A stretch of DNA of 11,224 nt from a bacterium (GTDB lineage Bacteria > Dependentiae > Babeliae > Babeliales > UASB340). The notes under the pieces were generated by a model. That model did not search any database and had not been told where the DNA came from. It was given only the letters and a program-made list of their open reading frames with translations. The position numbers and the translations under genes were made by a program. Positions 1 through 6,301 of the stretch are shown here, piece after piece. The stretch covers positions 1-11,224 of the forward strand of contig DAOVNS010000038.1 in NCBI GenBank assembly GCA_030630075.1, in the 5' to 3' direction. Each line of letters begins with the position of its first letter. Position 1 is the first letter of the stretch.

Positions 1-725
1 GTGAAGTAAGCGGAATTGTTAGATTTGGAGGTCTTCATAGAGGTCAACGCAGAATAACAATTACAACAGAAGAAGGTGATACATTTGAATACAGCGTTCC
101 AAGAAGCAAACACCTCAACATTGAAGATGGACAAAAAGTAACTGCCGGTGATTTATTAACATCTGGTGTACCAAATTCACATGATATTTTAAGAATTTTA
201 GGACCAGATGAACTACAAAAATATTTGGTCAAAGAAATTCAAGAAATTTACAGACTTCAAGGTGTAGGTATTAACGATAAGCATATTGAATTAATAGTAA
301 GGCAAATGCTTAAAAAAGTAAGAATTGTTGATCCAGGTGAAACTAACTTTGCAGTTGGTGATAGAGTTGACAAGATCCATTTGCAAGCTATTAATCGCTC
401 AATGGTAAAAGAAGGCAAAAAAATTGCTACCGCTAAATCAATCTTGATGGGTATCACAAAAGCCTCTTTAGGAACAGACAGCTTCTTATCAGCAGCATCA
501 TTCCAAGAAACAACACGCGTTCTTACCGAAGCATCAATTGTTGGCCAAGTTGATTACCTTTACGGCTTGAAAGAAAACATTGTAATTGGTAGACTCATAC
601 CAGCCGGAACAGGAATTCCTTCTTTTAGAACCAAATATCTCGGAGAAGACATTTCTGACTTGGAAAAACAAGCAAGGGAAGAAGAAAAGCTAGAAGCAAG
701 TCTAGAAAATATTTCTTTGGATTAA
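1..725 (+). CDS. rpoC: RNA polymerase beta' subunit, C-terminal part (5' end outside window)
   Basis: Reading from base 3, the frame is open from the window edge to TAA at 723-725 and gives the last 240 residues of the beta' subunit of DNA-dependent RNA polymerase. The block around residues 73-110 (YLVKEIQEIYRLQGV, then INDKHIE and IVRQML) and the later runs GITKASL, SFLSAASFQETTRVLTEA and GRLIPAGTG are hallmark beta' C-terminal sequences. This part packs near the active-site cleft and carries the region just before the omega-binding end of the subunit. After IPAGTG there is a short, charged, poorly conserved tail of about 37 residues, rich in Glu and Lys, which is usual for the family. An ATG/TTG-initiated reading could be drawn from 225, but homology clearly continues upstream, so this is one truncated gene. 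A tRNA gene follows 24 bp after the stop. Confidence 0.97.
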   Translation, partial: EVSGIVRFGGLHRGQRRITITTEEGDTFEYSVPRSKHLNIEDGQKVTAGDLLTSGVPNSHDILRILGPDELQKYLVKEIQEIYRLQGVGINDKHIELIVRQMLKKVRIVDPGETNFAVGDRVDKIHLQAINRSMVKEGKKIATAKSILMGITKASLGTDSFLSAASFQETTRVLTEASIVGQVDYLYGLKENIVIGRLIPAGTGIPSFRTKYLGEDISDLEKQAREEEKLEASLENISLD

Positions 726-749
726 ATAGTTTGTGAGCAAAAAGTTTGT

Positions 750-824
750 AGGCGCGTAGCTCAGTGGTAGAGCATTGCTTTGACGTAGCAAGGGTCAGCG
801 GTTCAATCCCGCTCGCGCCTACCA
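750..824 (+). tRNA. tRNA-Val, anticodon GAC, with encoded CCA
   Basis: A complete cloverleaf can be drawn by hand. The acceptor stem AGGCGCG (750-756) pairs with CGCGCCT (814-820). The D stem is GCTC (759-762) with GAGC (770-773). The anticodon stem is TTGCT (775-779) with AGCAA (787-791), around a 7-base loop TTGACGT whose anticodon GAC (782-784) reads valine codons GUC and GUU. The T stem is AGCGG (797-801) with CCGCT (809-813) around TTCAATC. Discriminator A821 is followed by an encoded CCA (822-824). All stems are fully paired. Base 37 is G rather than the A I would expect beside this anticodon. The gene lies between rpoC and rpsO on the same strand. Confidence 0.97.
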
Positions 825-841
825 AAAAAAGAAATTAGAAG

Positions 842-871
842 TTGAATTTATTTTATTAGTCATCGTGTAAT
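842..871 (+). promoter_or_regulatory. candidate promoter for rpsO-pnp
   Basis: TTGAAT (842-847) and TGTAAT (866-871) are separated by 18 bp and match the sigma-70 boxes at 4 of 6 and 5 of 6 positions. They sit between the tRNA end and the rpsO ribosome binding site, which would give a leader of about 20 nt. The surrounding DNA is AT-rich, so chance matches are common; read-through from rpoC and the tRNA is the alternative. Confidence 0.3.
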
Positions 872-899
872 TTAAAAACACATTGCGGAGTATTTTTTA

Positions 900-1166
900 A
901 TGCTAAACAAAGAAACAAAAACAGATATTATTAGCAAGTTCGCTCAATCAGAAAAAGATACTGGTTCAAGCGAAATTCAAATTGCTATTTTATCTGCAAG
1001 AATCAATCAAATAGCCACACATCTTAAATCTTTTCCAAAAGATAAACATTCAAGATTGGGATTGGTTAAGTTGGTTGGAAAAAGAAGAGTTTTTTATAAC
1101 TATCTCAAAAAACATGATAAACCAAGTTACGAAAAAGTAATTAAAGAATTAAAAGTTAAAGGTTAA
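900..1166 (+). CDS. rpsO: 30S ribosomal protein S15
   Basis: An 88-residue protein, the usual length for S15, a primary-binding protein of the small subunit that contacts helices 20-22 of 16S rRNA and helps form bridge B4. Diagnostic runs are DTGSSEIQIA near residues 20-29 (usually DTGSPE-Q), KDKHSR at 47-52 and GLVKLVGKRRVFYNYLKK at about 54-71, which carries the basic rRNA-binding surface. The Arg that usually follows HSR is Leu53 here. The ATG is set by GGAG at 887-890, nine bases upstream. It is followed after 92 bp by pnp; the rpsO-pnp order is conserved widely among bacteria. In several lineages S15 represses its own mRNA, but the leader here is too short to show a known S15-binding fold. 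Confidence 0.97.
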   Translation: MLNKETKTDIISKFAQSEKDTGSSEIQIAILSARINQIATHLKSFPKDKHSRLGLVKLVGKRRVFYNYLKKHDKPSYEKVIKELKVKG

Positions 1167-1207
1167 TCTAACAAGATTATCTTAATTATTAATTTTTAAA
1201 TTTAGCT

Positions 1208-1224
1208 TTACTACATATTAGTAA
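1208..1224 (+). other. AT-rich hairpin in the rpsO-pnp gap
   Basis: TTACTA (1208-1213) and TAGTAA (1219-1224) form a perfect 6-bp stem around a CATAT loop, 35 bp before the pnp start codon. No T-run follows, so it is not an intrinsic terminator. In E. coli the rpsO-pnp gap holds RNase processing hairpins that mediate pnp autoregulation; this one is shorter and made almost entirely of A-T pairs, so a similar role is only a possibility. Confidence 0.3.
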
Positions 1225-1258
1225 CTGTTATCTATTTAAATTATTAGGAATTTAATAT

Positions 1259-3352
1259 ATGCAAAAAACGTTTAGGTCACCACAGTTGAATTTAGAAGTA
1301 GATATAGGCAAATACGCCTGTCAAGCTAACGGAGCTGTTTGGATTAAACACGGCAACAACATTGTTCTATCAACTGCGGTAGCCAGCAAAGATCCCCGTG
1401 ATTTTATGGGTTTCTTTCCTTTAAGCGTTGAGTATCGCGAAAGAACATTTGCCGCTGGTAAATTTCCAGGCGGATATATCAAAAGAGAAGGCCGATTAAG
1501 TGATAACGAAGTTTTAGTATCACGAATGATCGATAGACCAATAAGACCTCTTTTCCCAAGCAAGTATTTTAACGAAGTTCAAATACTTTCATCCGTTTAT
1601 TCCGCAGATGGAAAATATCCACTAGATATTTTGGCTCTTATTGGATCATCTCTTGCATTAACTATTTCTGACATTCCTTTTTTTGGACCAGTCGGAGCTG
1701 TTAGAGCAAATAAAATTGATGGTGAATGGAAATTCAATTTAGAATACGATAGTAACCTCAAAGCCGATTCTTCAATTGTTGTTGCAGGTACAATAGATGG
1801 TATCTGTATGGTTGAAGGACATTGTAATAATTTATTAGAACAAGAATTAATTGATCTTCTTGCCTTGGCTCATGAAGAAATAATTAAACAAATCAATTGG
1901 CAACTTGAAATCCAAAAAGAACTCGGAGTTCAAAAAGCAGAAATTATAGAAACACTTGATTGGGATTCTTGGAAAGTAAAAATCAAAGATGCCTTTCCAA
2001 AAAACTTTGAAGAAGGTTTATTTGCAACTAAAAAGTTGGATCGCAGAACTGCAATGCAAAAACTGCGTACCGATGTTTTAGAAAAATTTAAATCAGAAAT
2101 AGAATCTGGTGAAATTTCTAAAGCTTATATTCAATTTCTTTTTGATTCAGTATTAAAAGAAGCGATTCCTAATCACGTTGCAAAACTTGGTAAACGTCTC
2201 GACTCAAGAGAATTAACAGAAGTTCGTAAATTAGATATCGAAGTTAAAGTTTTACCATGTACTCATGGTTCCGCTGTATTTAGAAGAGGCGAAACTCAAG
2301 CTCTTTCTAACATTACATTGGGCACAATTCAAGATGCACAAAAAATGGAATTCTTAATTGGTGAACCATCGGAAAAACGTTTTATGTTGCATTACAATAT
2401 GCCTCCTTTTTCTGTTGGCGAAGCTCGACCAATGAGAGGTGTTAACAGAAGGGAAATTGGACACGGTTATTTAGCCGAAAATTCTTTCCGTAACATTTTG
2501 CCACATAAAGACAAATTCCCTTACACAATCAGATCTGTTGTTGATGTTTTAGAATCAAACGGTTCATCTTCTATGGCAACTGTTTGTGCTACAACATTAT
2601 CATTAATGGATGCAGGTGTTCCATTGTCAGATATGATCAGTGGAATTGCAATGGGATTATTTAAAGATTCATCCGGCAAATTTCACATCCTTTCAGATCT
2701 CACAGGACAAGAAGATGCTTTTGGTTTAATGGACTTTAAATTAACCGGAACAGACAAAGGTATTATGTCTATGCAAATGGATATAAAAGCCAAAGCGGGT
2801 TTAACAAAAGAACTTTTATCTACAGCATTAAAACAAGCTAAAGATGCAAGATTGCACATTTTAAACGAAATGAAAAAAGTTTTGGCTACTCCAAGAAAAG
2901 AACTTTCTGATCTTGCTCCAAGAGTACAAACCTTAAAAGTTCCTGTAGATAAAATCGGTGCATTAATTGGACCTGGCGGAAAAACAATTAAAGAAATTAT
3001 TGCACAAACCAATACTGAAATTGATATCGAAGATGACGGTACTGTTTTGATTTATGCAAAAACAGCTGGCGCTTTTAAAGAAGCAGCTAAATGGATTAAA
3101 GTCTTATCTGGTAAAATAGAAACCGGTGATGTTTTTGAAGGAACAATTAAAAAAATTGCAGAGTTCGGAATATTTGTAGAAATTGCACCAGGAAGAGACG
3201 GGTTGCTTCATATTTCAAAAATTGACCGTGAAATTCAAAATAACATACACAATGTTTGCGAAATAGGCGGAAAATTAAAAGTTAAAGTTCTCAGTTACGA
3301 TGACGATTCAGGTAGAATTGCTTTGCTTGCACCTGAATTACAACGTAAGTAA
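1259..3352 (+). CDS. pnp: Polyribonucleotide nucleotidyltransferase (PNPase)
   Basis: A 697-residue cytoplasmic phosphorolytic 3'-5' exoribonuclease (RNA + phosphate to nucleoside diphosphates, reversible), full length for the family. Domain order: first RNase PH core at about 10-140, helical linker at about 235-310, catalytic second RNase PH core at about 315-540, KH domain at about 553-615 with the GPGGKTIKEI loop at 571-580, and S1 domain at about 622-692. Visible catalytic elements are FRRGETQAL (341-349), NRREIGHG (396-403), the phosphate-binding SSS (436-438), and the metal-binding pair D486 and D492 with K494. Between them the usual GDMD reads GLMD, so the Asp that is nearly invariant at position 490 is Leu. 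The start is supported by AGGAA (1246-1250) eight bases upstream. It lies downstream of rpsO and is followed by a strong terminator. PNPase usually forms a trimer and may join a degradosome; no partner is encoded here. Confidence 0.98.
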   Translation: MQKTFRSPQLNLEVDIGKYACQANGAVWIKHGNNIVLSTAVASKDPRDFMGFFPLSVEYRERTFAAGKFPGGYIKREGRLSDNEVLVSRMIDRPIRPLFPSKYFNEVQILSSVYSADGKYPLDILALIGSSLALTISDIPFFGPVGAVRANKIDGEWKFNLEYDSNLKADSSIVVAGTIDGICMVEGHCNNLLEQELIDLLALAHEEIIKQINWQLEIQKELGVQKAEIIETLDWDSWKVKIKDAFPKNFEEGLFATKKLDRRTAMQKLRTDVLEKFKSEIESGEISKAYIQFLFDSVLKEAIPNHVAKLGKRLDSRELTEVRKLDIEVKVLPCTHGSAVFRRGETQALSNITLGTIQDAQKMEFLIGEPSEKRFMLHYNMPPFSVGEARPMRGVNRREIGHGYLAENSFRNILPHKDKFPYTIRSVVDVLESNGSSSMATVCATTLSLMDAGVPLSDMISGIAMGLFKDSSGKFHILSDLTGQEDAFGLMDFKLTGTDKGIMSMQMDIKAKAGLTKELLSTALKQAKDARLHILNEMKKVLATPRKELSDLAPRVQTLKVPVDKIGALIGPGGKTIKEIIAQTNTEIDIEDDGTVLIYAKTAGAFKEAAKWIKVLSGKIETGDVFEGTIKKIAEFGIFVEIAPGRDGLLHISKIDREIQNNIHNVCEIGGKLKVKVLSYDDDSGRIALLAPELQRK

Positions 3353-3397
3353 AAACTTAAAACTTTAATTTTTAAATAATTTACATTTAAGTTAATT

Positions 3398-3462
3398 AAA
3401 AGCCGTTCGAAATACATAACTGATTTTATCAGATCTTGTTTTCAAGCGGCTTTTGATTTTTT
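3398..3462 (+). terminator. Long-stem terminator after pnp
   Basis: AAAAGCCG (3398-3405) pairs with CGGCTTTT (3447-3454). The stem extends inward by a T-G and a T-A pair, then past one mismatch by GAAA with TTTC. A separate inner hairpin CTGAT (3420-3424) / ATCAG (3428-3432) closes on TTT. A T-run (3457-3462) follows. The shape fits a Rho-independent terminator 45 bp downstream of pnp, with an unusually long branched stem. Confidence 0.75.
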
Positions 3463-3467
3463 ATAAT
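3439..3467 (+). promoter_or_regulatory. candidate promoter for the rph-lptE-holA-fis run
   Basis: TTTTCA (3439-3444, 4 of 6 matches to the -35 box) and a perfect TATAAT (3462-3467) are separated by exactly 17 bp. Transcription would begin near 3474, leaving a leader of only about 13 nt before the rph ATG. The -35 box lies inside the descending arm of the pnp terminator and the -10 box begins at the end of its T-run. The position after a terminator and before a tightly packed gene run supports it. Confidence 0.5.
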
Positions 3468-3486
3468 TTTAAATAAAAAAATTATC

Positions 3487-4290
3487 ATGAACAATAAAAG
3501 ATTTGATGGTCGTAGTTTCGACCAAATACGTTTTATAAACGTAACACATAATTCATTCGGTTATGCAGATGCATCTGTATTATTTGAACAAGGAAAAACA
3601 AAAATACTAGTATCTGTAACATTACAAGATAGTGTTCCAAGATTCTTACGTGGTCAAAAAAAGGGATGGCTAACAGCAGAATATGCAATGCTTCCTTGCG
3701 CCACTCAAAAAAGAACCAATCGTGAATCATCGCAAAGTAATAAAAATGCTCGCAGTGTTGAAATTTCAAGGTTAATCGGAAGATGTTTGCGTTCGGTCAC
3801 AGATCTATCTCTAATTAGAGAAAGATCAATACTAATTGATTGTGATGTTTTACAAGCAGATGGCGGAACTCGTGTTGCAAGTATTACCGCTGCAAGCATT
3901 GCACTTGATATTGCAATAAAAAAATGGATTCAATCTGGAAAAATAGTACAAAATATTTTAAAAGAAAAAATTGCAGCTATTTCTGTTGGAATAGTAAACA
4001 ACAATGCTTTGTTAGATTTATCATTTATCGAAGACAGTCATGCACAAACCGATTTTAATTTTATTATCACTGAATCACAAAAAATTATTGAAATTCAGGG
4101 AACTGCAGAAAAACAACCATTGCCATGGGAAGAATTTGAAAAATTAAAAAACTTGGCAATCCAAGGAGCTCAAAAAGTATTTGAACAATCTATCAAAACT
4201 TCTCCTAGCAACAATTCAAATAATAGTAAAAATTTCGAATACAAAAAACCATTTTTCAGCTTAGGAAATAGATTAGAAAAAACATCATAA
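3487..4290 (+). CDS. rph: Ribonuclease PH
   Basis: A 267-residue phosphorolytic 3' exoribonuclease that trims tRNA 3' ends and other stable RNAs; the family normally forms a hexameric ring in the cytoplasm. The start matches the family N-terminus (FDGRSFDQIR, residues 6-15). Other landmarks are EISRLIGRCLR (92-102), DCDVLQADGGTR (118-129) with ASIT after it, and the acidic catalytic pair D183 and D189 in EDSHAQTD, followed by IEIQGTAEK. The usual Gly-Gly-Arg just before the EIQRLIGR motif reads N-A-R. The protein is about 25 residues longer than typical because of an Asn/Ser-rich tail after residue 237. No Shine-Dalgarno sequence is visible before the ATG, only A and T. The stop overlaps the next start by one base (TAATG), which suggests translational coupling. 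Confidence 0.95.
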   Translation: MNNKRFDGRSFDQIRFINVTHNSFGYADASVLFEQGKTKILVSVTLQDSVPRFLRGQKKGWLTAEYAMLPCATQKRTNRESSQSNKNARSVEISRLIGRCLRSVTDLSLIRERSILIDCDVLQADGGTRVASITAASIALDIAIKKWIQSGKIVQNILKEKIAAISVGIVNNNALLDLSFIEDSHAQTDFNFIITESQKIIEIQGTAEKQPLPWEEFEKLKNLAIQGAQKVFEQSIKTSPSNNSNNSKNFEYKKPFFSLGNRLEKTS

Positions 4291-4808
4291 TGCAAATAAA
4301 ATACTTTTTACTTCCATTGCTTGTGCTATTTTTTGCATCCTGCTCTTATCAAAGCGTAAAAAAAACTTATGATCAAAATCGAGATATAAATGTTTTTATA
4401 CAAATGCCCGATAATGTATTAGTTTTTGACAATCTCTCTCCTGTAATTTATAAAAAGATACACAATCATTTTCACAGAGTTGGTTATACATTAACCAATA
4501 ATGAAGAAAATGCTTTTTCTTTAAAAGTAAAAATTAAAAATGTTGATAATTCTCAAAAATTTATTTCGCCCGACATTTTACTTTATGATTTAAGAATGAG
4601 ACTTGAGTTGCAATGCAAACTTTTTGACAAAAACAAAAAACTACTTGAAGAAAAAACTTTTTATTTCTATTCATTAATAAGTAAACCAAGTAATCCAATT
4701 CTTGCTTCTAAGTTTTTTGAACTTGCGTATAAAGATTTAGGAAAAAAAGCAGCTCCTAAAATTGAACAATACTTTAGAAAATTTTTTAAAAGACCTAAAG
4801 GCTTATGA
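4290..4808 (+). CDS. lptE: LptE-like outer-membrane lipoprotein
   Basis: A 172-residue predicted lipoprotein. Residues 1-17 form a hydrophobic signal peptide ending F-A-S, and Cys18 would be the lipidated residue (a slightly atypical lipobox with Phe at -3). The mature part has the pattern of the LptE family: a short beta strand (INVFIQM), a helix (LSPVIYKKIHNHFHRVGY), then alternating strands with the key block at about residues 80-128 and a C-terminal helix with basic ending. LptE plugs the LptD barrel and helps deliver lipopolysaccharide to the outer leaflet. The assignment rests on the lipobox, size, predicted fold and context: lptE followed directly by holA is a common bacterial arrangement, and the next gene here looks like holA. 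It starts inside the rph stop and overlaps the next gene by 4 bp (ATGA). An unrelated lipoprotein remains possible. Confidence 0.6.
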   Translation: MQIKYFLLPLLVLFFASCSYQSVKKTYDQNRDINVFIQMPDNVLVFDNLSPVIYKKIHNHFHRVGYTLTNNEENAFSLKVKIKNVDNSQKFISPDILLYDLRMRLELQCKLFDKNKKLLEEKTFYFYSLISKPSNPILASKFFELAYKDLGKKAAPKIEQYFRKFFKRPKGL

Positions 4809-5812
4809 AACTAGAAGAACTTTTTAAAAAAATTTGCGACAAAAGTTTTTGGTCTGACCAAAATACTTTATTTTTTAAAGGATCAAATTATCCATTTCTT
4901 TTTATAAATAATTTATTTAAAACGCTCGAAGAAAAAAATATTATTCCCACACCATTTAAAAACTTAATCATAAATTCAACAGACAAAATACAAGTATCTG
5001 GCAGCTTACAACAAAGTTTTTTAGGCGAAACAACTTTTTATTGGCTTGGTGAATACAAATTCAAAAAAACAGATAAAACAAAAATTAAACTTATAGATTT
5101 TTTGTTAACCTACAACGGTCCAAATTTTGCTGCAATATATATTAACGAAGAAAAACTACCTGCAAAAACATTAAAACAAATCAAAAGTAAATCTTTACAA
5201 GATAAATCTTTGATTGAGCTTAAAGAACAAATTGATTTTGAAGATTTTAAAAGCATGGCATTGTTTTTTGGAAAAAATATAAATGAAAAAAAACTAAAAA
5301 TTGCATCCCAAATATTTAAAAATACAAAAACGATACCATTAGATGCAGCCATATCTTTAATGAACTATCTCGAATTGATAAGTGTAAAAATGGCTGATAG
5401 TTTTTATAACTATATTTCATCTACACTAATTCAAGATAATCCATCTCTTACAAATCTTGCTGAGTACTTTTTTGCAAAAAATCCAGAAGCCTTTTTTTCT
5501 CTATGGAGCAAAATTTATCAAGACTATCCCGAAATGTTCTGGGTTGCTTTTTGGTCAGAACAAATTTGGAAAGCACATTATGTTGTAAAATATCTAAAGC
5601 AAAAAAACTTTACGGCAGCACGTTCTTTAAGCTTCAGACTACCTTATTCATTTATTAATAAAGACTGGAAAAAAGCAGAGCTACCATCTTTACAAGGCTG
5701 CTACAAATTTTTATACAGCTATGATTTCGCACTAAAAACAGGATCAACATTTTGCGCTTTAGATTTATTTTATCTTAATTATTTTACAAACAACTTTACC
5801 CAAAAGGTCTAA
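4805..5812 (+). CDS. holA: DNA polymerase III delta subunit-like protein
   Basis: A 335-residue soluble protein, the usual size for HolA, the clamp-loader subunit that opens the beta sliding clamp. The sequence is divergent and no Walker motif is present, as expected for delta. The N-terminus (LFFKGSNYPFLFINNLF, about 22-38) resembles the HolA opening, where a short strand and turn lead to a long helix. The C-terminal third, about 214-335, is all-helical, and SFRLPYSFINKDWKKA followed by YSYDFALKTGS (304-314) matches the family's closing pattern in which the last helices read like 'D-ALK-G' before a hydrophobic end. It overlaps lptE by 4 bp, the common lptE-holA order. Function is inferred from this order plus the weak motif match; a structure prediction would decide it. 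Confidence 0.6.
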   Translation: MKLEELFKKICDKSFWSDQNTLFFKGSNYPFLFINNLFKTLEEKNIIPTPFKNLIINSTDKIQVSGSLQQSFLGETTFYWLGEYKFKKTDKTKIKLIDFLLTYNGPNFAAIYINEEKLPAKTLKQIKSKSLQDKSLIELKEQIDFEDFKSMALFFGKNINEKKLKIASQIFKNTKTIPLDAAISLMNYLELISVKMADSFYNYISSTLIQDNPSLTNLAEYFFAKNPEAFFSLWSKIYQDYPEMFWVAFWSEQIWKAHYVVKYLKQKNFTAARSLSFRLPYSFINKDWKKAELPSLQGCYKFLYSYDFALKTGSTFCALDLFYLNYFTNNFTQKV

Positions 5813-5818
5813 ACAAAA

Positions 5819-6052
5819 ATGCCACTTTCATTATATGATTTATTAAAAAGAGATGTAAAAAAAATGATTAATGGAATTGGCAAAAATGAACAAGGCAACA
5901 TTTACCCGTTAATTATTCAAGAAGTCGAAAAATATTTAATTTGTTTAACTCTAGAAGAAACAAAATATAATTACGTAAGAGCAGCAAAGGCTTTGGGTAT
6001 TAGTAGAAGCACTCTTTATAGCAAAATTAAAATGTTGAAAATCGAAGAATAA
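5819..6052 (+). CDS. Small Fis-like helix-turn-helix DNA-binding protein
   Basis: A 77-residue protein. The C-terminal part from about residue 50 (YNYVRAAKALGISRSTLYSKIKML) is a clear Fis/NtrC-type (HTH_8) helix-turn-helix: RAAKALGIS forms the first helix and turn, and RSTLYSKIKML the recognition helix. Residues 29-49 (YPLIIQEVEKYLICLTLEET) correspond to the dimerisation helix of Fis. No AAA+ or receiver domain is present, so it is a stand-alone DNA-binding protein, perhaps nucleoid-associated or a local regulator. The ATG follows the holA stop by six bases; AAAAGG at 5802-5807 is a modest ribosome binding site 11 bases upstream. It is the last gene of the plus-strand run, and its target is not shown by the sequence. 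Confidence 0.8.
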   Translation: MPLSLYDLLKRDVKKMINGIGKNEQGNIYPLIIQEVEKYLICLTLEETKYNYVRAAKALGISRSTLYSKIKMLKIEE

Positions 6053-6236
6053 AAAAATTACATTTCAGTAAATTTCAGATTATATACCAAACGTTTATCA
6101 GTCCCAACGTTTACACATTGGGCTAAATACTTGGTGTCGCATCCTTACGGAAGCTTAATAACGTAACGCGAACTCAATAATTATACTAAAAACAATAATT
6201 GTTATTAGAAGCTTGTTTTATGGGTTTTTGTCGAAT
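6053..6236 (+). other. Gene-free stretch with predicted hairpins, possible small RNA or long 3' UTR
   Basis: No convincing coding frame is present on either strand between the HTH gene stop and the terminator stem. Visible structure: CCCAA (6103-6107) / TTGGG (6118-6122) around a 10-base loop; TTACG (6145-6149) / CGTAA (6162-6166) enclosed by TCGC (6137-6140) / GCGA (6168-6171), with an ATCC bulge on one side; a repeated AACGTTTA (6090-6097 and 6106-6113); GAAGCTT twice (6150-6156 and 6208-6214); and a palindrome AACAAT-A-ATTGTT (6191-6203). It does not fit SRP RNA, 6S RNA, tmRNA, RNase P RNA or a tRNA. Transcribed from the plus strand it would end at a strong terminator, so a small RNA or a structured 3' UTR are both possible. 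Confidence 0.35.
6079..6107 (-). promoter_or_regulatory. promoter-like sequence directed antisense to the HTH gene
   Basis: On the minus strand TTGGGA (6107 to 6102) and a perfect TATAAT (6084 to 6079) are separated by exactly 17 bp. No minus-strand gene begins downstream; a transcript would run into the HTH gene as antisense. The -35 box lies in one arm of the CCCAA/TTGGG hairpin. A chance match in AT-rich DNA is quite possible. Confidence 0.25.
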
Positions 6237-6266
6237 AAAAAAGCCCCTGAATTTGGGGCTTTTTTT
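6237..6266. terminator. Strong bidirectional intrinsic terminator
   Basis: AAAAAAGCCCC (6237-6247) and GGGGCTTTTTT (6255-6265) form a perfect 11-bp stem with a 7-base loop, and the outer A-T pairs supply a U-run in either direction. It lies 184 bp after the plus-strand HTH gene and 35 bp after the minus-strand sppA stop, so it can end both converging transcripts. Confidence 0.93.
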
Positions 6267-6301
6267 ATTATTTTTACACATTACGTATGTAATAAATTAA
6301 A

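Noticed and set aside
1167..1258. Terminator between rpsO and pnp
   Set aside because: The only hairpin is six A-T-rich pairs without a following T-run, and rpsO-pnp co-transcription is the usual arrangement.
2683..3012. 109-codon open frame on the minus strand inside pnp
   Set aside because: It lies wholly over the KH and catalytic regions of pnp, whose protein is clearly conserved, and it has no family resemblance or ribosome binding site.
6060..6236. SRP RNA, 6S RNA, tmRNA or tRNA in the gene-free stretch
   Set aside because: The conserved SRP apical sequence, a 6S-type long open helix, a tRNA-like T arm and RNase P signatures are all absent on both strands.
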